A stretch of 64,000 nucleotides of DNA from Pseudoxanthomonas sp. PXM01. GTDB lineage: Bacteria; Pseudomonadota; Gammaproteobacteria; Xanthomonadales; Xanthomonadaceae. Of the stretch, positions 54,139 to 61,200 are shown piece by piece (position 1 is the first letter of the stretch; each line of letters starts with the position of its first letter). The stretch covers positions 124,001 through 188,000 of the forward strand of contig NZ_JACVAJ010000003.1 in NCBI RefSeq assembly GCF_014851815.1. Reading direction: 5' to 3'. Made by a program: the position numbers and the translations under genes. The notes beneath the pieces were generated by a model. The model searched no databases, was not told where the DNA came from, and saw nothing but the letters and a program-made list of their open reading frames with translations.

Positions 54139-54990
54139 TCAGCGGAACACCACCGTCCTGTGTCCGTTCAACAGGATGCGGTGTTCGACATGGCGGCGCA
54201 CGGCGCGCGCAAGCACCAGCGATTCGATGTCGCTGCCCATGCGCACCAGTTCCTTCGGCGTCATCGCATGATCCACGCGGGCGACGTCCTGTTCGATGAT
54301 CGGGCCTTCGTCGAGGTCGCGGGTCACGTAATGCGCCGTGGCGCCGATGATCTTGACCCCGCGCTGGTGCGCCTGGTGGTACGGCTTGGCGCCCTTGAAG
54401 CTGGGCAGGAAGCTGTGGTGGATGTTGATGGCGCGGCCGGCCAGCGCGTCGCACAGCTCGGGCGATAGGATCTGCATGTAGCGCGCCAGCACGACGAGAT
54501 CGATCTGCTCGCGCTCGACCAGGTCGACGATATGCCGCTCCTGCTCGACCCGGTTGCCCGCCGACACCGGCAGGTGGTGGAAGGCCACGCCGTAGGACTG
54601 CGCCAGCGGTGCGAAGTCGGCGTGGTTGGACGCGATGCAGGCGATCTCCACCGGCAGCTGGCGGCTGTGCACACGGAACAGCAGGTCGTTGAGGCAGTGG
54701 CCCTGCTTGCTGACCAGCACCATCAGGCGTGCCTTGCGGCTGGCATCGTGGATCTGCCAGTCCATGCCGAACATCTCCGCCAGCGAGGCGAAGCCTTCCT
54801 GCAGCACATCGATCTCGGCCGCGCCGGGCACGTCGAAGTGCACGCGCAGGAAGAACCGGCCCGATTCGTCGTCGCCGAACTGCTGGGCGTCGAGGATGTT
54901 GCAGCCGGATTCGTACAGCAGGCCGGTGACGCGGTAGACGATGCCGGTGGTGTCGGGGCAGGAGAGGGTGAGGATGTGGTCGCGGCGCAT
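54139..54990 (-). CDS. purU: formyltetrahydrofolate deformylase PurU
   Basis: PurU hydrolyses 10-formyl-THF to formate and THF, balancing one-carbon pools for purine synthesis. The 283-aa protein has an N-terminal ACT domain (LTLSCPDTTGIVYRVTGLL) and a formyltransferase-fold domain with MVLVSKQGHCLNDLL, IACIASNHADFAP, NIHHSFLPSFKGAKPYHQA and IGATAHYVTRDLDEGPII. The catalytic Asn-His-Asp set is intact. Confidence 0.95.
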   Translation of the reverse strand: MRRDHILTLSCPDTTGIVYRVTGLLYESGCNILDAQQFGDDESGRFFLRVHFDVPGAAEIDVLQEGFASLAEMFGMDWQIHDASRKARLMVLVSKQGHCLNDLLFRVHSRQLPVEIACIASNHADFAPLAQSYGVAFHHLPVSAGNRVEQERHIVDLVEREQIDLVVLARYMQILSPELCDALAGRAINIHHSFLPSFKGAKPYHQAHQRGVKIIGATAHYVTRDLDEGPIIEQDVARVDHAMTPKELVRMGSDIESLVLARAVRRHVEHRILLNGHRTVVFR

Positions 54991-55006
54991 TCGGATGTCG
55001 GAGGGG

Positions 55007-55324
55007 TTATTCGCAACGGGCGGCGGTGATCTGGTTCTGCGCGTCGATGTAGACGCGCAGGCGGTCGTTGCGCGTGTCGTGCTTCACGGCGGTGGTGGGG
55101 CCGATGGGATTGACCAGCCCCGCGCCGCTCTCACTCGACAGGCGCTTGAGCGTGGCTTCGTCCGCCGGCTGACCCACCGCCCAGCCCAGAGCCGCATCGC
55201 TGCAGCGACCGCTGCCCGCGACCTGTGGCCCGGGGGTGCTGACGCAACCGGACAACGCCATGAGCGCGGCCATCACGACGAGGCAGCGGAAAGACGAACG
55301 GCAGAACGGATGCGGGAAGGCCAT
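55007..55324 (-). CDS. I78-family peptidase inhibitor lipoprotein
   Basis: The 105-aa product has lipobox ALSGC (Cys27) and an I78 inhibitor-like domain: WAVGQPADEATLKRLSSESG and VNPIGPTTAVKHDTRNDRLR then VYIDAQNQITAARCE. Two cysteines outside the lipobox can pair. I78 proteins inhibit serine proteases such as subtilisin; envelope location suggests protection from secreted proteases. Confidence 0.82.
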   Translation of the reverse strand: MAFPHPFCRSSFRCLVVMAALMALSGCVSTPGPQVAGSGRCSDAALGWAVGQPADEATLKRLSSESGAGLVNPIGPTTAVKHDTRNDRLRVYIDAQNQITAARCE

Positions 55325-55413
55325 GGCAGTATCTCCGTGCAGATGCAGCGCTGTTTAGCACACTCGCCGGCGGAACGCGCGCCGGCACCTCTTCCCTGCC
55401 GTCGGAGATCGCC

Positions 55414-56470
55414 ATGGATCGTCGCTTCGTCCTGCCGCTCGCGCTTGCCGCCACCCTGTTGTCCTCGCTGACCGCGCCTCCTGCCGATGCCTGCACCCGC
55501 CTGGTCTACCTGGGCGCCAACGACGACGTCATCACCGCCCGTTCGATGGACTGGAAGAACGACGTGGCGACCAATCTGTGGATCTTCCCGCGCGGGATGG
55601 CCCGCAGCGGGCAGGCCGGGCCGAACTCGGTGAGCTGGACGTCGAAGTACGGCAGCGTCATCGCGACCGGCTACGACATCTCCACCACCGACGGCATGAA
55701 CGAAGCAGGCTTGGTCGCCAACGTGCTGTGGCTGGTCGAATCCGAGTATCCCGCCTACGACGGCCGCGGTCCCGGCCTGAGCATCGCCGCGTGGGCGCAG
55801 TACGCGCTGGACAACTACGGCAGCGTCAAGGAGGCCGTCGACGCGCTGCGCAGGCAGCCCTTCACCGTGGTCCGACAAGGTGCCCGGCGAGGACCGGCTG
55901 ACCACGCTGCACCTGTCGCTGTCCGACGCCAGCGGTGACAGCGCCATCATCGAGTACATCGGCGGCAAGCAGGTGATCCACCACGACCGCGCGTACCAGG
56001 TGATGACCAACTCGCCGGTGTTCGACCAGCAGCTCGCGCTCAATGCGTACTGGAAGCAGATCGGCGGCACGGTGATGCTGCCCGGGACCAATCGCGCCTC
56101 GGACCGCTTCGCGCGGGCCTCGTTCTACGTCAACGCGATCCCGAAGGCCGAAGATCCGGTGAAGGCGCTGGCCAGCGTCTTCAGCGTGATCCGCAATGCG
56201 TCGGTGCCGTTCGGCATCAACACGCCGGAAGAGCCGAACATCTCCTCCACGCGCTGGCGCACCGTCGCCGACCACAAGCGCAAGCTGTACTTCTTCGAGT
56301 CCGCGCTGACGCCCAACACCTTCTGGGTCGATCTGAAGGACATCGACTTCTCGAAGGAGACCGGCAAGGTGATGAAGCTGGATCTCGGCGCGGACCAGCG
56401 CAACGTGTTCGCCGGCAACGCAGTGAAGGACTTCAAGCCCGCACAGCCGTTCGTGTTCCAGGGCCTGTAG
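55414..56470 (+). pseudogene. choloylglycine/penicillin V acylase family hydrolase, frameshifted
   Basis: The first frame (from 55414) has a signal peptide ending PADAC; Cys27 would be the N-terminal nucleophile after cleavage. ITARSMDWKNDVATNLWIFP and GMNEAGLVANVLWLVESEY follow. At about 55867-55871, after RQPFTVV, the frame must shift to continue as SDKVPGEDRLTTLHLSLSDA and on to FVFQGL at 56470, including NSPVFDQQLALNAYW and SFYVNAI with the conserved Arg/Asn region. Loss of one GT from GTGGTGTCC (now GTGGTCC) explains it. Intact it would be about 352 aa. This may be a true pseudogene or an assembly error. Confidence 0.88.
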
Positions 56471-57733
56471 TCAGAGGTCGAACGCCAGCAGGTCGTGCCC
56501 GGTGGCGGCGCGCACGACACGCCGGTACAGCACGTTGCCACTGCCGGCGTTGGTCAGCGCCACCAGCGCGCGCTGGCCGCGCAGGTCGCCCAGCGCGAAG
56601 TTCTTGAAGATGTTGCCGTTGCTGCCTGAGTGGTAGAACACCGGGCCGCGCGGCGTCCCCTCCAGGTTCCAGCCGAGTCCCTTGTCGGTCCAGCGGCCGG
56701 GCACGTCGATCTGCTTCGTCAGCATTGCCGTGCGCGTGGCCTCGGTGACCTGCCACGGTTCGCGTCGCGGGCTCACCATCAGCGCCATGAAGCGGGCGTA
56801 ATCGGTCGGCGTGGTGCGGAGGCTGGCCGCGGCATTGGCGAGGATATCGCCGGCCCAGTTCACCAGCCCCTTCGGCGCGATCGCCTGGACCTCGGGTAAC
56901 GCGCGCACCGCGTCTTCGTAGCGCCATGCCGACAGCGGCTTTCCCCAGCGGTCGGCGACGGTCTGCGCGGCATTCCACGTGTCGCGCAGCATCTGCGGCG
57001 GCATGCCCGTTTCCTCGTCGTCGACCGCGCGATGGCCGTAGACGGAACGGGCAGCAAGATCCTTGCTCCACGTATAGCTGCTGTCGCGCATGCCGGCCGG
57101 GCCGAACAGCAGGCGCTGCATCGTTTCGTCCAGGCTCTCGCCGGTCAACGTTTCCACCGCCAGCTGCAGCCAGAAGATCGCTTCACCCGAATAGTCGATG
57201 CGCGTGCCCGGCTTCACCACGGGCACGAGCTTCTCGTTCGCCGGATCCTTGCGCCAGTTCGGCATGCCGGTGGAGTGGCGCAGGACATCGCGCGCGGTGA
57301 CCAGGTTCACCCAAGGGTGGTCGGCGAGATAGTCCATGCGCCGGTAGCGCACCAGCGGCGCATCGAGATCGAGCACGCCCTGGTCGGCAAGCTGCAACAC
57401 GAGATACGCGAACACCGGTTTGCTCAGCGAGGCGTCCTCGAACAGCGTGTCGTCCGCCACCGGTGTCCGCGTCTCCGCATTCAGCACGCCAAGGTTGCGC
57501 GCCCACACCACCTCACCGCGCTCGACCACCGCCATGCCGATGGCTGGCACGCGCAACGCCTGCATCAGGCGCGGCAGGTCGGCGAGGAAGTCGTCGGGGG
57601 GGATCCAGTTCGCGTCGTCGTCGCAGGCCGCGGCGTGTGCGGCCTGAGGCCAGGCAGTCATTGCGAGCGTCGATAGCGTGGCGGCTTTCAGCCAATGGCG
57701 GCGCGGGAGCGAGGAGGGCAGCGAAGGGCTCAT
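56471..57733 (-). CDS. secreted serine hydrolase (class C beta-lactamase fold), Tat-like signal
   Basis: The 420-aa product starts with a twin-arginine-type signal PRRHWLKAATLSTLAM ending near AHAAAC. The beta-lactamase/DD-peptidase fold shows the nucleophile motif SLSK (Ser102, Lys105), DYSGEAIFWLQ in the Tyr-motif position (YSG rather than YSN) and HSGSNG as the third box. It is probably an esterase or D-aminopeptidase-like hydrolase rather than a beta-lactamase. It stops one base after the converging acylase gene. Confidence 0.88.
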   Translation of the reverse strand: MSPSLPSSLPRRHWLKAATLSTLAMTAWPQAAHAAACDDDANWIPPDDFLADLPRLMQALRVPAIGMAVVERGEVVWARNLGVLNAETRTPVADDTLFEDASLSKPVFAYLVLQLADQGVLDLDAPLVRYRRMDYLADHPWVNLVTARDVLRHSTGMPNWRKDPANEKLVPVVKPGTRIDYSGEAIFWLQLAVETLTGESLDETMQRLLFGPAGMRDSSYTWSKDLAARSVYGHRAVDDEETGMPPQMLRDTWNAAQTVADRWGKPLSAWRYEDAVRALPEVQAIAPKGLVNWAGDILANAAASLRTTPTDYARFMALMVSPRREPWQVTEATRTAMLTKQIDVPGRWTDKGLGWNLEGTPRGPVFYHSGSNGNIFKNFALGDLRGQRALVALTNAGSGNVLYRRVVRAATGHDLLAFDL

Positions 57734-58241
57734 GCAGGGCGGGTCCGGAAGTCGGCTGTATGAAGTTTGACGAACGAGAGCGCCGAACCCCCTCCATGCG
57801 GTCCGTATCCGCGGCCACTGCGCTGGTCCGACCCGCGTACTCGGAATGTCTCGCCTGCCTCGGTCGCTGCGCCGGGCGCCTGTGGCCTCCGGCTTGCGGC
57901 ACTGACCTGCACGTTCGGCCCGTCTTCTCGGACGGGATATGTCACATACGTGAAGGCTGCACGCGCGACGGTGCGCTCGGCGCAATGACGCCACTGTTGC
58001 GAACGCTGCGTGTGCTTTTCGGAGGTCGCAGGTGCATGCATCGCCACGAGTGTGCCGTGCGTCGCGCTTTCGATATCGCGCCTCGCGTGGCCCTGCCGTG
58101 GGCGTCCTCTTCATTGCCAGCCCACCGACATGTCCTGACGTAGCGATGCCGGAAGGCGAGCTTTCGCCGCCCGCTGTGGCGGTACGTGGAAGGTGCGACG
58201 TTCTGGCGGGAACACGCGTGGCCAGCAGTGGGAGAGGGGAA
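57734..58241. other. 508-bp gap upstream of the giant repeat-protein gene
   Basis: Only open frames without ribosome sites, signals or known motifs were seen on both strands. The stretch separates two divergently transcribed genes and probably holds both promoters. A ribosome site GGAGAGGGGA lies directly before the ATG at 58242. Confidence 0.4.
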
Positions 58242-61200
58242 ATGTGCCACAGGATCATCATTGCCATCGCGCTTGCAGGCTGCGGGCTGCTTGCAAGCCT
58301 GGTTGCAGGCGCAGTGCAACTGCCGCAGGGCTCCAACTGGACGGGGTCGTCCGGTTCGACAGAGTCCTACAAGGACACGGCATCGGGACTGCGTGTCCGG
58401 GTTCGACTGACGGCCGGCACGACCGGTACCACAGCGGTGTATGAAGGCGGCGACACGTCGTCAATGAACGCGGGCAGTGGCATCACCACGAGTCCGGTGT
58501 TGCCCAACGGCACCAATGCGCTGACGCTGGTCACATACATTTCCGAATGCCAAACCCTCTACTCGGCATCGCTGACTTGTAGTGGCCTAGGCAGGCTCAC
58601 CATCGACTTCACCGATAGTGCCGGAAATCTGGTGCCGGTCCGCAACCCGCGCCTGCACATCTCGCGCCTCGGAGGAAGTACCTTGCCCTCGGATGACGAT
58701 GATCCCATCTTCCATCATGGCGCGACCCTGACCCTGGTCACGCCCGGCGTTTCGCTGGGCACTCCAAGCTCTGCGTCGCTGGTCATCGAAGGTGGAAGCA
58801 CCATCCGGCATGCAGGTTTCAGTGCAAGCAACACCAGCGTCGCCTGTTCGAGCACCGTGAGCGCCAGCGCCGGCTGCGGGACGGTGCCGCTGACCGGCAC
58901 CACGTCGCAACTCGCCTTCGACATGGGCTCGCGGCGCCGTACCACCGCGACGCGATGGGATTTCCCGGCTGCTACGACGGCTAGTGGCGATGGCTATCTC
59001 ATTACCGTGACTTCCGATGAAGACTTTGGTGATGCACCCGCCAGTTACGAACCCACGGGCACCGCTGCCGCCAGTCATCTTGTCGGAGGACTGATGCTGG
59101 GTGCGGCCGTCACCGCCGACAACACGTCGGTCTTCAACACCGGCGGCGTGCGTCCCAGTCCCATCGGCAATGCCACGGCGACCGGCGACAGCAATGATGA
59201 CGGCACCACGTTCACCACCGTGGTCAGTACGCCGGGCATGATCCATAGCCAGTCGGTGACATTGGCCGGGACGTCGCGTGCGGGACGCGTGTGCGGCTGG
59301 ATCGACTTCAATCGCAGCGGCACGTTCACCAACACCAGCCCTGTCGAGCGCGCCTGCGCGGACTTTGCCGCGGGTGCGACGAGCGTCGACCTGCGTTGGA
59401 CAGTGCCCGCCGGCACCACGGGCGGTGCCAGCTTCGCGCGCCTGCGCGCCAGTTTCGATACTGCAGGTGTGCAGAATCCCAATGGTGTGCTGCACAGCGG
59501 CGAGGTGGAGGACTACGCCATCACCTTGCAGGCTGCGACCCCGTTGAACTGCGATGCCACGCTCTATCTCACGCAGACGGGTGGCGCGCTGCACACGATC
59601 AACCGCTCAGCCAATCCGTTTACCTATCCCACATTGGGATCGGGCGGGCTCGGCATCAATGCGATGGGCTACAACCCGGCCGACAACCATCTGTATGCAC
59701 TCAGAACCCAGTCCACTGATGAGGGGAGGCGGCTGTATCGCATCGATGCGTCCGGTGCACGTGTCGATCTGGGCCTGGTGAGCGGTCTCCCCGTGCCGGG
59801 GGGCAGCAACGCGTACTTTGCGGGTGCGTTCACCACGGCAGGCGACAACGCGCTGTATGTCACCGATGGCGTAAACAACAACCGGATGTACCGGATCGAC
59901 GTGACGACGATGCAGGCGACGCAGATCACGCTGAGCCGCAACCTGTACGTGGCAGACTTCGACTACGCCAACGGCTTGTTCTACGGTATCGAAACCAACA
60001 CGGGGCAACTGGTCTCGATCCATCCCGCCAATGGCACCGTGACCAACATCGGCACCGCGGGACCCACCGGCGTCATCGCAGCTGTCTGGGCTGACAGCCT
60101 TGGCTTGTACGGCTTACTCAATGAAGGCGGCTTCTACCGTTTCGACACGGTCACCGGCGCGCGCACCCTGATCTCTGATTCTCCGGCTGCAGCCTCCAGT
60201 GACGGTGCCCGGTGCCCCGGGGGCCCGGCGCTCACGTTCAATGCCGATCCGGCGATCACCAAGACCGACGGCGCGAACACGTACACGCCGGGCACCAACG
60301 TGGCGTACACCATCGTGGCCAGCAACAACGGCCCGTTTGGTGCGCAGAACGCGCGCGTGCAGGATGCGCTGCCAAGCGGCATCACCACGGCCAGCTGGAC
60401 GTGTGTTGCCGCGAATGGCGCAGCATGCCGCACGGCGAGCGGCACGGGCGCCATCGATGCCCGCGTGGACCTGCCGGTCGGCGGCACAGCGACGTTCACG
60501 CTCACCATGGCTGTGCCCACCACCTTCAGTGGCGCGTTGACCAATACGGCCACGATTGCGGTGGCGCCGGGCAATACGGACAGCGTCACCACCAACAACA
60601 GTGCGACCGACACCAACCAGCGTGCGCCGCGCGTGACCATCGCCAAGAACAGCGTGGGCGGCGTTGGCACCTTCAACTTCACCGGCAGCAATGGACTGAC
60701 TGCCCAGGCCATCACCACCGTAACGGCGGGAACCGCGGTGAGCGGTACGACGCAATACCTCAGCGCTGCGAGCACAGTCACGACCGTTACCGAGGCAACA
60801 CCGCCTGCTGGATTCGAGCTCACCGACATCAGCTGTACCGGCCTTCCTGCCGGCGGCAGCGCCACGCCCAACCTTGCGACGCGTACGGTCACGTTGAACG
60901 CGGCTGCGACCGCAGTGAATGCAGATGTCACCTGCACGTTCACCAACGCGCGGCAGGCAACGCTTCGCCTCCAGAAGTCCTTGCCGAATGGCCGCGTCGT
61001 TGCCGGCAACCAGTTCACGTTGTCCATTACGGGCACCGGCGCGCCGGCCGCGGTCACCACAACCGGAACGGGCACCACCGCGAACGGCACGGTCACCCAC
61101 AGCAGTGCTACCGCAGGCAGTGTCTATACACTGTCCGAAACCGCAGCGGGATCACCGGCCACTTTGCCGGCCAACTACACGACGACCTACAGCTGCACCA

